Shown: positions 1 to 9,130 of the stretch, in pieces
Layout of the letters: every line of letters begins with the position of its first letter
Position numbering within the stretch: position 1 is the stretch's first letter
Assembly: GCF_020567525.1 (NCBI RefSeq)
Contig: NZ_JAJCVI010000001.1
Span: 806,001-870,000 of the forward strand
Direction: 5' to 3'
Source: Halorubellus salinus
GTDB lineage: Archaea; Halobacteriota; Halobacteria; Halobacteriales; Natrialbaceae
Length of the DNA: 64,000 nt
Position numbers and translations under genes: made by a program
The notes under the pieces: model-generated
Told to the model about the DNA's origin: nothing
Databases searched by the model: none
What the model saw: the letters and a program-made list of their open reading frames with translations, nothing else

Positions 1-489
1 CTGTTCTTCGCGGATCTCTTCGACGTTGACGCCGATGGTACCCTCGGTGCGGCCGGTGGACTTCGTCCGCTGGCCGCGGACCTTCTGTCCGCGCTTGTGG
101 CGGATGCCACGGTACGCCTCGATCATCTTGAGGCGGTTGATGTCGTGGCGGCGGGACATGTTGAGGTCGTTCCCGACCTCGTGCGTGGTCTCGCCGGAGT
201 AGAAGGCCTTCTGGCGGTTGTTGAGCCAGTCCGGGACCTCGTCGGCGTAGTTCTCGACGGTTTCGACGACGGCGTCGATGTCGTCGTCGTCCAGTCGGCC
301 GAAGGTGGCCGTCCGGTCGACCTCGGCCTCGTGGGCGATGATTCTCGCCGTACGTCGCCCGATACCGTTCATCTCGATGAGCGACCGCTCGACGGACTTC
401 GTGCCGTCGAGGTCTGTCTGGCCGATTCGGACGAAGTAGCGAAGGTCCTCGTCGTCCTCGGTGTCGCCCTGTGGTTGTTCTTCGCTCAT
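1..489 (-). CDS. rps13: 30S ribosomal protein S13 (C-terminal end cut off)
   Basis: Archaeal S13 (uS13), a protein of the small-subunit head that contacts the tRNAs and 5S/L5 across the subunit bridge. The start ATG (complement of 487-489) opens an acidic lead (MSEEQPQGDTEDDEDL) followed by the S13 core: RYFVRIGQTDLDGTKS, NGIGRRTARI (the helix-hairpin-helix) and the basic RNA-binding tail RGIRHKRGQKVRGQRTK. 163 codons are visible and the frame stays open at base 1, so only the last few residues are missing. It lies 75 bases downstream of tRNA-Ser on the same strand, so the two may be co-transcribed. Archaeal S13 normally heads an operon with S4, S11 and rpoD, which would lie outside the window. 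Confidence 0.97.
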   Translation of the reverse strand, partial: MSEEQPQGDTEDDEDLRYFVRIGQTDLDGTKSVERSLIEMNGIGRRTARIIAHEAEVDRTATFGRLDDDDIDAVVETVENYADEVPDWLNNRQKAFYSGETTHEVGNDLNMSRRHDINRLKMIEAYRGIRHKRGQKVRGQRTKSTGRTEGTIGVNVEEIREEQ

Positions 490-564
490 GTGTTGCGTGT
501 ATGGAGTGCTGATGCACTCTCGGTTGAAGTTCCACGACCAGCCTGGTGTGGTGTGGAATCCGAC

Positions 565-647
565 GTCGTGGCGGGGATTTGAACCCCGGAGGCTTACGCC
601 ACAGAGTTAGCAACCCTGCGCCTTGGGCCAGGCTAGGCTACCACGAC
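565..647 (-). tRNA. tRNA-Ser(GCT)
   Basis: Read on the minus strand, an 83-base cloverleaf closes with a perfect 7-bp acceptor stem (GTCGTGG with CCACGAC). The anticodon stem CAGGG/CTCTG, with one G-T pair, encloses the loop TTGCTAA, giving anticodon GCT (Ser codons AGC/AGT). A long variable arm (GGCGTAAGCC core) and a T arm with TTCAAAT loop follow. The long variable arm fits a class II tRNA such as serine. CCA is not encoded. A TATA-like TTAAGTATA (minus strand, about 726-734) would start the transcript some 50 bases upstream of the mature 5' end. Confidence 0.96.
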
Positions 648-996
648 ATGCTGTCTATCGTCGCCCTCTCGGACTCGGGGCCGATGCCCCTGCATCGATT
701 GCACTCCCTGATACTCCGGTCCTATACTTAAGCCCCACGGAACGCGGGCCGACTGTGTCCGGTTCCCACGCGGTCGTTGGCTGGCGTCGGGTGGCGATTC
801 GAACCGGTAGCGCGTGCTGGTGTGCGGTGGTTTTTGTGCGGGGATGCGCTGGGTGTTCGTGTGCTGGGGTCAGCGTGGTCGCGGCCGCGACGCGACCGAC
901 CCTGGTTATTCACTCGGTCTCGAATAAATTTGGGGAAACCTTAAGTGATGCGCGTAGTTATGCATGGGTGAGTCTCTCACAGAGACGCGTGGTGGC
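648..996. other. Divergent intergenic region: tRNA-Ser promoter and sugar-transporter promoter
   Basis: About 350 bases between tRNA-Ser (minus) and the solute-binding protein gene (plus). I see a TATA-like box for the tRNA side near 726-734 and a second (ccttaagtg, about 939-947) for the transporter side. The stretch between them (about 740-920) is GT-rich and shows no convincing coding potential or repeat. Confidence 0.5.
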
Positions 997-2292
997 ATGA
1001 CAGAACACGACAACACAGCAGACGTCTCCAGACGCACCGTCCTCAAGACGACCGGCGCAGCCGGCGCAGCGGGCCTCACCGGACTCTCGGGCTGCCTCAG
1101 CAGCCTGACCGGCGGCACCTCGACCGTCGAACTCCTCCACGGGTGGAGTGGCGGCGACGGGAAGGCCGCGTTCGACTCGATGCGCGAAGGCTTCGAAGAG
1201 GAGTACCCCGACGCCGAACTCAACGTGCAGGCGATCGGCGGCTCCGCGAACACCTCGCTCAACACGAAGGTCCAGCAGCGCGTGAAGAACGACGACCCGC
1301 CGAGCTCGTGGGCCGACTGGCCGGGCGCGAACCTCCAGCAGTTCACGGACGCCGACGCGTTCGGCGACATCGGTGACTCCGTCTGGACCGACGAGGTCCG
1401 CGACGCGTACCTCAAGGGCCCGATGGACGCCGCGAAGGTCGACGGGACGTTCGTCGCGGTGCCGACGAACATCCACCGCATCAACAACCTGTTCTACAAC
1501 AAGTCGGTCGTGGAGAGCGCGGGCGTCGACCCCGCCTCCATCGACAGTCCGAACGCGCTCGTCGACGCACTCGAGACCGTCGAGTCCGAGACGGACGCCG
1601 TCGGGTACGCGCACTCGCTGAAGGGCCCGTGGACGAGCCTCCAGCTGTTCGCGACGGTCTTCATCGGCCAGCACGGCTCCGGCGCGTACGACAAGTTCAT
1701 CAACGGGAACGGGAAGAAGGCCCAGGTCGCGAAGTCCCTGGAGACCCTCGCCTCGTACGCCGAGTACATGCCCGACGACGCCTCTTCCATCAGCTTCCAG
1801 GAGGCTGGGACGATGGTCCAGAAGGGGAACGCGGCGTTCATGCATCAGGGCGACTGGCTCGCCGGGATGTTCCAGGGCAGTGACTTCGAGTTCGAGGCGG
1901 GCTGGGGTCACGTGCCGTATCCGGGCACGGAAGGCGTCTACCAGCTGAACATGGACTCGTGGGTGTACCCGACGAACAACCCGTCGCCGGAAGGCACGAA
2001 GAACTGGCTCAAGTACTGCGCGTCGAAGGACGCCCAGAAGCGCTTCAACAAGCAGAAGGGTTCGATCCCGCCGCGGAGCGACGTCTCGATGGACGAGTTC
2101 CCGGCGTTCCAGACCCAGCAGTTCGAGGAGTTCACGAACTCCGACAGCCAGCCGCCGTCGCTCGCGCACGGCCTCGCCGTCCCGAAGGCACAGCTCAGCG
2201 CGCTCTCGACGGCGCTCAGCGACAAGTTCGATCACACCTCCGACACCGTGGACGCCACCGCGACGGCGTTCATGAGTGCCGTCGGGAACTAA
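997..2292 (+). CDS. Sugar-type ABC transporter substrate-binding lipoprotein
   Basis: Extracytoplasmic solute-binding protein of the family-1 (MalE/UgpB) type that captures a sugar or oligosaccharide and delivers it to the permeases encoded next. The N-terminus is a Tat lipoprotein signal: twin Arg at residues 12-13 (SRRTVLKTTG), a hydrophobic stretch, and the lipobox LSGC with the lipidated Cys at about 33. The body has the family look (LLHGWSGGDGKAAFDSM near the start, AFMHQGDWLAGMF in the middle). I chose ATG 997; an in-frame ATG at 964 lies only about 20 bases after the TATA-like box near 943 and would add 11 non-signal residues. First gene of a binding protein-permease-permease-ATPase set. 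The substrate cannot be read from the sequence. Confidence 0.9.
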   Translation: MTEHDNTADVSRRTVLKTTGAAGAAGLTGLSGCLSSLTGGTSTVELLHGWSGGDGKAAFDSMREGFEEEYPDAELNVQAIGGSANTSLNTKVQQRVKNDDPPSSWADWPGANLQQFTDADAFGDIGDSVWTDEVRDAYLKGPMDAAKVDGTFVAVPTNIHRINNLFYNKSVVESAGVDPASIDSPNALVDALETVESETDAVGYAHSLKGPWTSLQLFATVFIGQHGSGAYDKFINGNGKKAQVAKSLETLASYAEYMPDDASSISFQEAGTMVQKGNAAFMHQGDWLAGMFQGSDFEFEAGWGHVPYPGTEGVYQLNMDSWVYPTNNPSPEGTKNWLKYCASKDAQKRFNKQKGSIPPRSDVSMDEFPAFQTQQFEEFTNSDSQPPSLAHGLAVPKAQLSALSTALSDKFDHTSDTVDATATAFMSAVGN

Positions 2293-2316
2293 GGCGGCAC
2301 ACCGACGCCCTCATTT

Positions 2317-3327
2317 ATGCGTGATTTAGCAAGAGACGCGAAACGCCTCGTAGGTCGCTTGGGAAGCGCCGAGGACGAGGTCCGCGCGGACGGCGGTGAG
2401 CCCGTCGATACCCAGGGAAGTGGCCCGATAGCCGCGCTCAAACGGAACCTGGCGAACCAGCAGTTCCGGGAGTCGATGCCGTTCTGGCTGCCGGCGTTCC
2501 TGCTGATGGCGTTGTTCGTGTACGGCGCCATCATCTGGAACTTCATGCTGTCGCTGACGGACCCGGTCGGGCTCGGCTCGCCGGATTACTCGGACCTGGA
2601 CTTCGACATGTACGTCCAGGCGTTCACGAGCGATTCGTTCGTGAACGCGACCGTGAACACGTTCGTGCTCCTCGTCGCGTTCACGCTCGTGTCGCTCGTG
2701 CTCGGGCTCGTCGTCGCCATCCTCGTCGACCGCAACATCCGCTTCGAGAACACGTTCCGGACGATCTACCTGCTCCCGATGAGCCTGTCGTTCGTCGTGA
2801 CGGCGCAGTTCTGGCTGTGGATGTACAACTTCGACAACGGCGTCGTGAACCTCTTCCTGGACGTCCTGCCGTTCGTGGACAAGGTCCGCTGGTTCTCGAA
2901 CCCCGAGTTGGCGTTGCCGGCGGTCATCTTCGCGCTCATCTGGCAGTTCAGCGGGTACACGATGGTCGTCTACCTCGCCGGCCTGCGCGCGATTCCGACC
3001 GAGCACTACGAGGCCGCTCGCGTCGACGGTGCGAGCACCTTCAAGATGTACTGGCGCGTCATCGTCCCCCAGTTGAAGGGGTCGACGATCTCCGCGACGG
3101 TCGTCCTGATGGTGTTCGCGTTGAAGGCGTTCGACTTCCTGTACGCGCTCCGCGGCACGTACCTGCCGTACAAGGGGACTGACATCCTCGCGACGCTGAT
3201 GATGCGCGAAGCGTTCAGTAACGGACACTTCGCGTACGCGGCAGCGATCGGCATCATGCTGTTCGTGCTCGCGCTCGGCGTCGTCGCGCCGTACCTCACC
3301 TACCAGTACCGGAGTGGTCAACTATGA
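2317..3327 (+). CDS. Sugar ABC transporter permease (MalF/UgpA type)
   Basis: Inner permease subunit of the carbohydrate ABC importer. It is 336 aa, with a charged cytoplasmic N-terminus of about 55 residues followed by about six membrane segments (from WLPAFLLMALFVYGAIIW at about 57 onward). The cytoplasmic coupling loop that docks on the ATPase is clear at about 232-252 (EAARVDGASTFKMYWRVIVP). It starts 24 bases after the binding-protein gene, and its stop overlaps the start of the next permease (ATGA at 3324-3327), which indicates translational coupling. Family assignment is firm; the transported sugar is unknown. Confidence 0.93.
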   Translation: MRDLARDAKRLVGRLGSAEDEVRADGGEPVDTQGSGPIAALKRNLANQQFRESMPFWLPAFLLMALFVYGAIIWNFMLSLTDPVGLGSPDYSDLDFDMYVQAFTSDSFVNATVNTFVLLVAFTLVSLVLGLVVAILVDRNIRFENTFRTIYLLPMSLSFVVTAQFWLWMYNFDNGVVNLFLDVLPFVDKVRWFSNPELALPAVIFALIWQFSGYTMVVYLAGLRAIPTEHYEAARVDGASTFKMYWRVIVPQLKGSTISATVVLMVFALKAFDFLYALRGTYLPYKGTDILATLMMREAFSNGHFAYAAAIGIMLFVLALGVVAPYLTYQYRSGQL

Positions 3328-4220
3328 GTACCGAGACAGTCACGCCGGAGGAGACCGACGTCGGCGTCGACACCGAACGAGTGGCACTGTACGCGGTCCT
3401 CGGGGGACTGGTTGCGTTCTACCTCCTCCCGATAGAGACCGGGTTGATGACGTCGTTGAAGGCGGACCCGTTCTCGAGCGCGCCGTTCCTGCCGCCGGTC
3501 GAGCAGTTCACGACCGCGAAGTACGCGCGAGCGTTCGACGCGCTCGGGCACGGGTTCGTGAACTCGTTCCTCCTGACGATCCCGGCGACGGTACTGTCGG
3601 CGCTCATGGGGAGTATGGCGGCGTACGGGTTGACGAACGTCGACTGGAAGGGACAGGTCGGTATCCTGGCGTTGTTCATCGCGGGGATCTTCATTCCCTA
3701 CCAGGCGGTCCTCATCCCGGTGTCGAAGTTCTGGGGGAGTATCGTACCCCTGGAGACGTGGTTCGAGCCCGTCTGGCTGCTGACGCCGGGCATCGAGCAG
3801 TACCACTTCAACGTCCTGGAGCTCATCATCACGCACGTCGCGTACGGGCTCCCGATCTGCACGCTCCTGTTCCGGACGTTCTACCTCGACCTGAACGACG
3901 AGATGATCGAGGCGGCGCGACTGGACGGGGCGAGCATCGCCCGCATCTATCGTCGCCTCATCCTGCCGCTGTCGGGGCCGATGTTCGCGGTCGTGCTCAT
4001 CTACCAGTTCACGCAGATCTGGAACGACGTCCTGTTCGCGCTCGTCCTCGTCGGGAGTGGCGACGGTGCGATGGTGACGGTCGTGCTCGCACAGCTCGGG
4101 AACAACCTGAGTAGCGTCGGTATCGGCCTGAAGATGGCTGGGGCGTTCCTGACGGCGCTCCCGACGCTGCTCGTGTACATCTTCTTCGGCGAGCAGTTCG
4201 CGGAGGGGATCGCGACGTGA
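3324..4220 (+). CDS. Sugar ABC transporter permease (MalG/UgpE type)
   Basis: Second permease of the importer, 298 aa with about six membrane segments. The EAA coupling motif EAARLDGASIARIYRRLILP lies at about 196-215, near the C-terminus as usual for MalG-type subunits. The N-terminal 20 residues are polar and acidic. The start ATG overlaps the stop of the upstream permease by four bases. It would form a heterodimer with that permease in the cytoplasmic membrane. Confidence 0.93.
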   Translation: MSTETVTPEETDVGVDTERVALYAVLGGLVAFYLLPIETGLMTSLKADPFSSAPFLPPVEQFTTAKYARAFDALGHGFVNSFLLTIPATVLSALMGSMAAYGLTNVDWKGQVGILALFIAGIFIPYQAVLIPVSKFWGSIVPLETWFEPVWLLTPGIEQYHFNVLELIITHVAYGLPICTLLFRTFYLDLNDEMIEAARLDGASIARIYRRLILPLSGPMFAVVLIYQFTQIWNDVLFALVLVGSGDGAMVTVVLAQLGNNLSSVGIGLKMAGAFLTALPTLLVYIFFGEQFAEGIAT

Positions 4221-4281
4221 CCCGGAATCGCACCGTCGGCAAGTGGTTCCGCGCGGAGACGAACGACAGGAGTGATTACGT

Positions 4282-5442
4282 ATGGCAGAACTGACGCTCG
4301 ATAACGTTAGCAAGGTGTTCGTCGAGGATGACGGGAACCACATCGTGGCGGTCGACGACGTGTCGGTCGACATCCGCGACGGTGAGTTCCTCGTGCTCGT
4401 CGGTCCGTCGGGGTGTGGGAAGTCCACGACCCTGCGGATGATCGCTGGCCTCGAGACCATCACGGACGGCGAGATCCGCCTGGGTGGTGAGGTCATGAAC
4501 GACAAGGAGCCCAAGGAGCGCGATATCGCGATGGTGTTCCAGTCGTACGCGCTGTACCCGCACATGACGGTGCGGGAGAACATGGCGTTCGGCCTGGAGG
4601 AGTCCACGTCGATGGGTGACGACGAGATCGACGAGCGCGTGTCGTCGGCGGCATCGATGATGGGTATCGAGGAGTTGCTCGGTCGGAAGCCGCGCGAGCT
4701 CTCGGGCGGCCAGCAGCAGCGTGTCGCGCTCGGTCGCGCGATCGTCCGTGACCCGGCGGTGTTCCTGATGGACGAGCCGTTGTCGAACCTGGACGCGAAG
4801 CTGCGGTCGAAGATGCGGACGGAGCTCCAGCGCATCCAGGAGGACCTCGGCGTGACGACGGTGTACGTGACGCACGACCAGACGGAGGCGATGACGATGA
4901 GTGACCGTATCGCGGTGCTCGACGACGGCCGCCTCCAGCAGGCGGGGACGCCCCTGGAGTGCTATCACGAGCCGTCGAACGAGTTCGTCGCGGGGTTCAT
5001 CGGCGATCCGTCGATGAACTTCTTCGACGTGGAGGTCCAGGGGAACCAGTTGCGTGCGGCCGACTTCACGTACCCGGTGAGCGACGAGACGCTCCAGGAG
5101 ATCGGTGACCGCACGAACCTCCGGTTGGGGATCCGGCCGGAGGACGTGACGTTGTCGACCGATGGCGCGACCGGCGAGCACGACTTCGAGACTGTCGTGG
5201 ACGTCGTCGAGCCGATGGGCGACGAGAACAACGTCTACCTCACGTTCGACACGGGTGGGGAGCCCGACGAGGACGACGAGACGTTCGTCGTCACGGTCGG
5301 CGGGATGCAGCAGGTCGAGGCCGGACAGCCGGTCACGGCGCACATCCCGGAGGAGGCCGTGCACCTGTTCGACGAGTCGTCCGGCGAGGCGGTGAAGAAC
5401 CGGTCGCTCGAGCAGGTCGAGACGCTCGGCAAGCACGTCTGA
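4282..5442 (+). CDS. Sugar ABC transporter ATP-binding protein (MalK/UgpC/MsmX type)
   Basis: ATPase that powers the importer. Walker A GPSGCGKST is at 41-49, the Q-loop at MVFQSYALYPHMT, signature LSGGQQQR from 140, Walker B VFLMDEP at 160-166 and the H-loop His at about 198 (VTHDQTEAMTMSDR). The C-terminal 150 residues match the regulatory OB-like domain of MalK-type proteins (GIRPEDV). Length (386 aa) is normal. It is separated from the permease by 61 bases and has its own Shine-Dalgarno-like aggagtgat at 4269-4277. This gene closes the transporter set; a T-rich stretch follows at 5456. Confidence 0.95.
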   Translation: MAELTLDNVSKVFVEDDGNHIVAVDDVSVDIRDGEFLVLVGPSGCGKSTTLRMIAGLETITDGEIRLGGEVMNDKEPKERDIAMVFQSYALYPHMTVRENMAFGLEESTSMGDDEIDERVSSAASMMGIEELLGRKPRELSGGQQQRVALGRAIVRDPAVFLMDEPLSNLDAKLRSKMRTELQRIQEDLGVTTVYVTHDQTEAMTMSDRIAVLDDGRLQQAGTPLECYHEPSNEFVAGFIGDPSMNFFDVEVQGNQLRAADFTYPVSDETLQEIGDRTNLRLGIRPEDVTLSTDGATGEHDFETVVDVVEPMGDENNVYLTFDTGGEPDEDDETFVVTVGGMQQVEAGQPVTAHIPEEAVHLFDESSGEAVKNRSLEQVETLGKHV

Positions 5443-5455
5443 CCCGGTCGTCGCG

Positions 5456-5463
5456 TCTTTTCT
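5456..5463 (+). terminator. T-rich putative terminator after the sugar ABC operon
   Basis: The run tcttttct lies 14 bases after the stop of the ATPase gene and is the only T-rich patch in the surrounding GC-rich sequence. Short U-tracts without a strong hairpin are typical archaeal termination signals. Prediction only. Confidence 0.4.
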
Positions 5464-5508
5464 GTCGTCGGTCGCTGGGTAGCGGTGAGCGATGCGTCGT
5501 CGGTGGTG

Positions 5509-5571
5509 ACGTCGTTCGCGCCGGGGAGTGTGTCGTTCGCGTCGAGAAGTGCGTCGTTCGCGTCGAGGAGT
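5509..5571. repeat. 21-bp tandem repeat, three copies
   Basis: The core cgttcgcg recurs at 5513, 5534 and 5555, exactly 21 bases apart, inside units of the form gcgtcgttcgcgtcgaggag(t); the first copy is degenerate. It fills the gap between the convergent ABC ATPase gene and the PH-domain protein gene. No start codon or coding context suggests that it is translated. Confidence 0.8.
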
Positions 5572-5601
5572 GCGTCGTGGCAGCGGTGTGCGGGCGGGGT
5601 G

Positions 5602-7440
5602 TCAGTCGGACGTCGGTGTCGCGCCACCGTGGTCGTCGGGGCCGTCGCCGCCGTCGACGTGGTCGCCCGGGGGTTCGTCGGCGTGGTCCCCGCCGAGGTG
5701 CGCTTGCAGTCGGTCCCTGAGTTCGTGCTGGAGGCGGTCGACGTCGTCGGCGTCGAGGTCGTGGGCGGTCGGCGACGACCGCGAGAGCGTCGCTGAGCTG
5801 GCGGTGTCGGCGACGAGCGACGCGAGGTGCCGGCGGCGCTGGAAGACGGTGGCGGAGCCGACGACGGTCTGGAGCCGGTAGTAGGGGACGACGTACGTGC
5901 GGCGACGCCAGAAGCCGGTGCGGACGACGACGTGGTCGTCGCGGACGGCGTAGCCGCGATGCGCCCACTTGAGGTGAGCGGCGGGTGGGACCGCGAGGAG
6001 TGCGATCGCGGGGACGTACCAGAGCGTGAACGACGGGTAGAGTTGCGCGCCGGCGTACGCGACGGCGACGGCGGCGAGGACGACGAGCGAGTACCGGACC
6101 GCGTAGCGTTCGCGAGCGCGCTTCGGTGGGCGCTCCAGTCCCGGGTCGTCGTACGCGAAGAGGTCGTCGGCGAGGTCGAGGACGCGGTCGCGCGTGGCGA
6201 CCGGAACTGCGGCTTGCGTGCCGGCGTTCCCGCCTCCACCGGCGTACCCGGCAGTCTCGACGTCGAGCGCGGCGTACCCGAGCCAGCGCATCGGCGCGGT
6301 CTCGCGGACGGTGAGCGTCTGTATCTTGTCCGTCGGGATCGAGCCCGAGTACCGCTGGAGGAGACCGCGCTCGTAGACGAGGTCGTTCCCGCGACGGCCG
6401 AGTTCGAACTCGTAGTACTCGAGGACGGCGAGCGCCGCGGAGAGGACGTAGCCGCCGACGAGGACGAGCGGGCCGGCGACGCCGCCGAGGACGAAGTACT
6501 GGTCGGGCGTCACCACGTTCGGGTCGAGGCTCGCGGGGCCGCCGAACGGTTCGGCGGCGGCGAGCAGGACGTTCGTCGCGACGTCGCCGGCGAGCGGGAA
6601 TCCGACGAGGATGAACAGGAGCGACCCGAGCTGGAAGTTCGTCGCGGCGAGCACGAGGAGGTCCGCGAACCTGAGCGCGAGCAGTTGGTCGTAGTCCTCC
6701 TCGTCGTCCCAGACGCCCGCGGGGTCGTTCCAGTCCTCGGCGCCGTGGGCGAGTGCGTCGTCGTGCGCACCGTCTTCTCCGAGCGCGTCCTCGCGGCGCG
6801 CCCGCGACGTCTCGTCCGCGGTCGCCGCCGGTTCGTCCGCGACCGAGTCCGCAGCGGTCGTCTCCGCGTCGGTCGGGCCCGCGGTGGTCGCGTCGGCGTC
6901 GGTCGGGCCCGCGGTAGTCGCGTCGGCGTCGGTCGGCTCCGCAGCGGTCGCGTCCGCGCCGTTCGACTCTCGGAGGCGCGCGCGGCGTTCGCGGATGCCG
7001 CGCTGGATGGCGCGCGCCTCGTCGATGTCGACGACGGAGAGCGTCGCTTCGGTGGCGCCGCCGCCCGCGGTCTCGATGCGGACGACGGCGACGTCGAAGA
7101 GCTGGTGGAAGACGTTCTGCTGGACGTCGACGTTCTGGATGCGACGGATAGGTATCTCGCGTTCGGTGCGGCCGAGGACGCCGCGCGCGATGTCGAACGT
7201 GTCGGGCGTGAGTTCGTACGAGAACCGCCGGTAGGTGAGGTAGCCGTAGGTCGCGCCGACGGCGAGCCCGAGCGGTGCGAGGACGACGAGGAGGTCGGTC
7301 GCAGGCAGCTCGATGCCGACGAGGTCGCCGAGGACGTTCCCGCCGACGAACGCGAGGAACGTCGGGATGAGGAACCCGTTCACGCCGTAGGAGAGCACGC
7401 GGATGACCGCCGAGAGCGGGTGGAGGCGTTCCATCGACAT
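5602..7440 (-). CDS. PH-domain (bPH2, YdbT-like) membrane protein
   Basis: Large membrane protein, 612 aa, with repeated modules of paired membrane helices followed by a bacterial-type PH domain (RFSYELTPDTFDIARGVLGRT near residue 75; a second set YYEFELGRRGNDLVYERGLL; a third RGYAVRDDHVVVRTGFWRRR). Each module carries the typical IPxxxIQNVxVxQ-like element (IPIRRIQNVDVQQ, IPTDKIQTLTV). This matches YdbT-type proteins, whose role in bacteria and archaea is poorly known. A low-complexity linker of about 90 residues rich in Ala, Asp and Thr separates module 1 from module 2. The start lies 2 bases after the stop of the smaller PH-domain gene, so the two form an operon, as ydbS-ydbT do elsewhere. 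Confidence 0.85.
   Translation of the reverse strand: MSMERLHPLSAVIRVLSYGVNGFLIPTFLAFVGGNVLGDLVGIELPATDLLVVLAPLGLAVGATYGYLTYRRFSYELTPDTFDIARGVLGRTEREIPIRRIQNVDVQQNVFHQLFDVAVVRIETAGGGATEATLSVVDIDEARAIQRGIRERRARLRESNGADATAAEPTDADATTAGPTDADATTAGPTDAETTAADSVADEPAATADETSRARREDALGEDGAHDDALAHGAEDWNDPAGVWDDEEDYDQLLALRFADLLVLAATNFQLGSLLFILVGFPLAGDVATNVLLAAAEPFGGPASLDPNVVTPDQYFVLGGVAGPLVLVGGYVLSAALAVLEYYEFELGRRGNDLVYERGLLQRYSGSIPTDKIQTLTVRETAPMRWLGYAALDVETAGYAGGGGNAGTQAAVPVATRDRVLDLADDLFAYDDPGLERPPKRARERYAVRYSLVVLAAVAVAYAGAQLYPSFTLWYVPAIALLAVPPAAHLKWAHRGYAVRDDHVVVRTGFWRRRTYVVPYYRLQTVVGSATVFQRRRHLASLVADTASSATLSRSSPTAHDLDADDVDRLQHELRDRLQAHLGGDHADEPPGDHVDGGDGPDDHGGATPTSD
6861..6950. repeat. 30-bp in-frame tandem repeat in the PH-domain protein linker
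   Basis: About three imperfect 30-base units (core gtcggtcgggcccgcggt) encode the peptide repeat PTDADATTAG. It forms a flexible acidic linker between membrane modules. Being a multiple of three, copy-number change would keep the frame. Confidence 0.75.
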
Positions 7441-7442
7441 GG

Positions 7443-7907
7443 CTAGACGGCGTCGTCGGGTTCGGCGTCGACGGCGAGTTCGCGGAGTTCGTTCCGGAGC
7501 GTGCGTGCGCGCTCGACGGTGAGGCCGGGGATGGTGACGTCGGCACCCCTGGAACCAGCCGTGTAGACGACGACGCGGGAGATGCCGAGTGCGCGGTCGA
7601 GTGGCGTGCGCTGGGTGTCGACGTGCTGGACGCGCACGTACGGGACGGCGGTGTCGACGTGCGTGACGACGCCGCGGACGAGGTAGATCGCGTCAGCTTC
7701 CAGGTCGAACCGCCAGCGGCGGTAGTGCGCGAACGCGTGTGCGACGCCGAGCACGGCGACGACGGTGAACGCGCCGACGACGAGCGGGACCTGCGGCAGC
7801 CACTCGAGCAGCAGGGTGGCACCGTACGCGAGACCGGCGAGGACGGCGGCGAGGATGAGCGCGCGCAGCGACCACTGCAGGCGGACGCGCCCGTGTAGCG
7901 TCTCCAT
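7443..7907 (-). CDS. PH-domain (YdbS-like) membrane protein
   Basis: 154-aa membrane protein with two hydrophobic helices (about 10-60: LRALILAAVLAGLAYGATLL and PLVVGAFTVVAVLGVAHAFA) followed by a single bPH2 domain (YRRWRFDLEADAIYLVRGVV, then VPYVRVQHVDTQRTPLDRAL). This is the YdbS layout, and the longer YdbT-like partner follows 2 bases downstream on the same strand. The reading frame extends further upstream, but METLHG (ATG at 7905-7907) gives the family's normal N-terminus; the extra upstream residues are Arg-rich and non-conserved in character. Confidence 0.85.
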   Translation of the reverse strand: METLHGRVRLQWSLRALILAAVLAGLAYGATLLLEWLPQVPLVVGAFTVVAVLGVAHAFAHYRRWRFDLEADAIYLVRGVVTHVDTAVPYVRVQHVDTQRTPLDRALGISRVVVYTAGSRGADVTIPGLTVERARTLRNELRELAVDAEPDDAV

Positions 7908-8026
7908 ACCTCGGCCGTCACGCCGGAGGGACTTGAAAACGCGTGCCTCGCGGCCGGTGCTCGCGACCGACCGGGTCCCGGGGCGGCGAGTCGGGTCGCG
8001 CGGCCAATGCCGGTCCTGCGGACGGG

Positions 8027-9007
8027 TCACGTCCAGTCGTCGAGCCCGGTCTGCGTGAGTGCGTCCTCGATGCGTTCGAACCCACGCGAGACCTCCTCGG
8101 CGGGGACCTCCCACTCGTCGCTGACGTACGCGCGGGCGGCGTCGACGTCCGGCGATATCGTGGTGTCGAACGCGTAGTCGCTCGTGACGTCCGGGTCGAA
8201 GAACAGCTCGCGGACGAGGTCGGCGTTCTCGACGACGACGTCCTCGTGCTCCATCACGCCCCAGAGGTCGCCGTGCTCGCGCACCGCTTTCAGGGCGGTC
8301 TTCGGGCCGTACCCGCGGACGCCGTCGTTGAAGTCGGTCCCGCAGAGGATGGCGACGTCGACGAGTTGCTCGCGCGTGAGGTCGAGGTCGCGCAGCGTCG
8401 CGTCGAGGTCCATGCGCTCGGGGTTGCCCTTGCTCGTGAGCTGGCGGAGCGTCACGGGTGCGCCGAACAGGAGCGCGTCGTAGTCCTCGGTGCCGACGTA
8501 CTCGACGTCGCCGCGCGCGGCCATGTGCGCCGCCTGCGCTTCGCCCTCGGCGGGCGCTTCGACGACGGGGACGTCGAGGAGGGAGAGGAGTTCGCGGCTC
8601 GTCTCCTGGATGACGTCCGTGAGTCGCTGCGTCGCCGAGTCGAGGCGCGCGACCTCGGCCGCGTCGCCCTCCTCGCGGGCGTCCTCGAGGCGGTCCTCGA
8701 GTTGCTCACGCTGCTCCCGGCGCTCCGCGATCTCGTCCGCTTTGAGTTCGCTCGGGCCACCGTCGAACACGAACACGGGCGTGAGGTCGTGCTCGAAGAA
8801 CTTCGGGAGCCCCTGCACGATCCCGACGAGGTTCGCGACCTCGTCGCCCGCCGCGGTGGTGTACACGGACTCGTTCGTGAACCGTACGGTCGTCGTCAGG
8901 TACCGGTACAGCCAGTTGTGCGCGTCCACGGCGACCACGCCCGGGTCGAGCTCGTCCCAGGGGACCTCCTCGATGGTCGCGAGGTCGCGCAGATCTGCGT
9001 TCCCCAT
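8027..9007 (-). CDS. fen: Flap endonuclease 1
   Basis: Structure-specific 5' nuclease that removes flaps during Okazaki fragment maturation and base-excision repair. Metal-binding acids sit in the expected order: Asp28 (VVAVDAHNW), Asp82 ([10 protein letters not shown]), the Glu pair in [10 protein letters not shown] (about 151-160), Asp175/Asp177 ([10 protein letters not shown]) and Asp225 (LCGTDFN). The helix-2-turn-helix [12 protein letters not shown] follows at about 229-240. The C-terminus QTGLDDWT looks like a PCNA-interacting motif. I chose the start at MGNADL (326 aa), the archaeal FEN-1 consensus in which the N-terminal Met-Gly is functionally important; an in-frame ATG ten codons upstream is less likely. 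Confidence 0.96.
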   Translation of the reverse strand: MGNADLRDLATIEEVPWDELDPGVVAVDAHNWLYRYLTTTVRFTNESVYTTAAGDEVANLVGIVQGLPKFFEHDLTPVFVFDGGPSELKADEIAERREQREQLEDRLEDAREEGDAAEVARLDSATQRLTDVIQETSRELLSLLDVPVVEAPAEGEAQAAHMAARGDVEYVGTEDYDALLFGAPVTLRQLTSKGNPERMDLDATLRDLDLTREQLVDVAILCGTDFNDGVRGYGPKTALKAVREHGDLWGVMEHEDVVVENADLVRELFFDPDVTSDYAFDTTISPDVDAARAYVSDEWEVPAEEVSRGFERIEDALTQTGLDDWT

Positions 9008-9130
9008 TGTCGGGCAAGCGTACGCGACGGGGGACAAAGAGGCCGGGGTTCCGGGCGCGCTCGGTACCTGCGTGTCGTCATCGAACCGTTCCCGTCCGCC
9101 GCCCGACCTCCGAGATTCGTCGTCGCCGTG

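Noticed and set aside
964-996. ATG 964 as start of the sugar-binding protein
   Set aside because: It lies only about 20 bases after the TATA-like box, probably upstream of or at the transcription start. The 11 extra residues place the Tat signal too far from the N-terminus.
7908-8114. Extension of the YdbS-like protein and a separate Arg-rich ORF
   Set aside because: No membrane or PH features; the upstream part overlaps the FEN-1 3' end.
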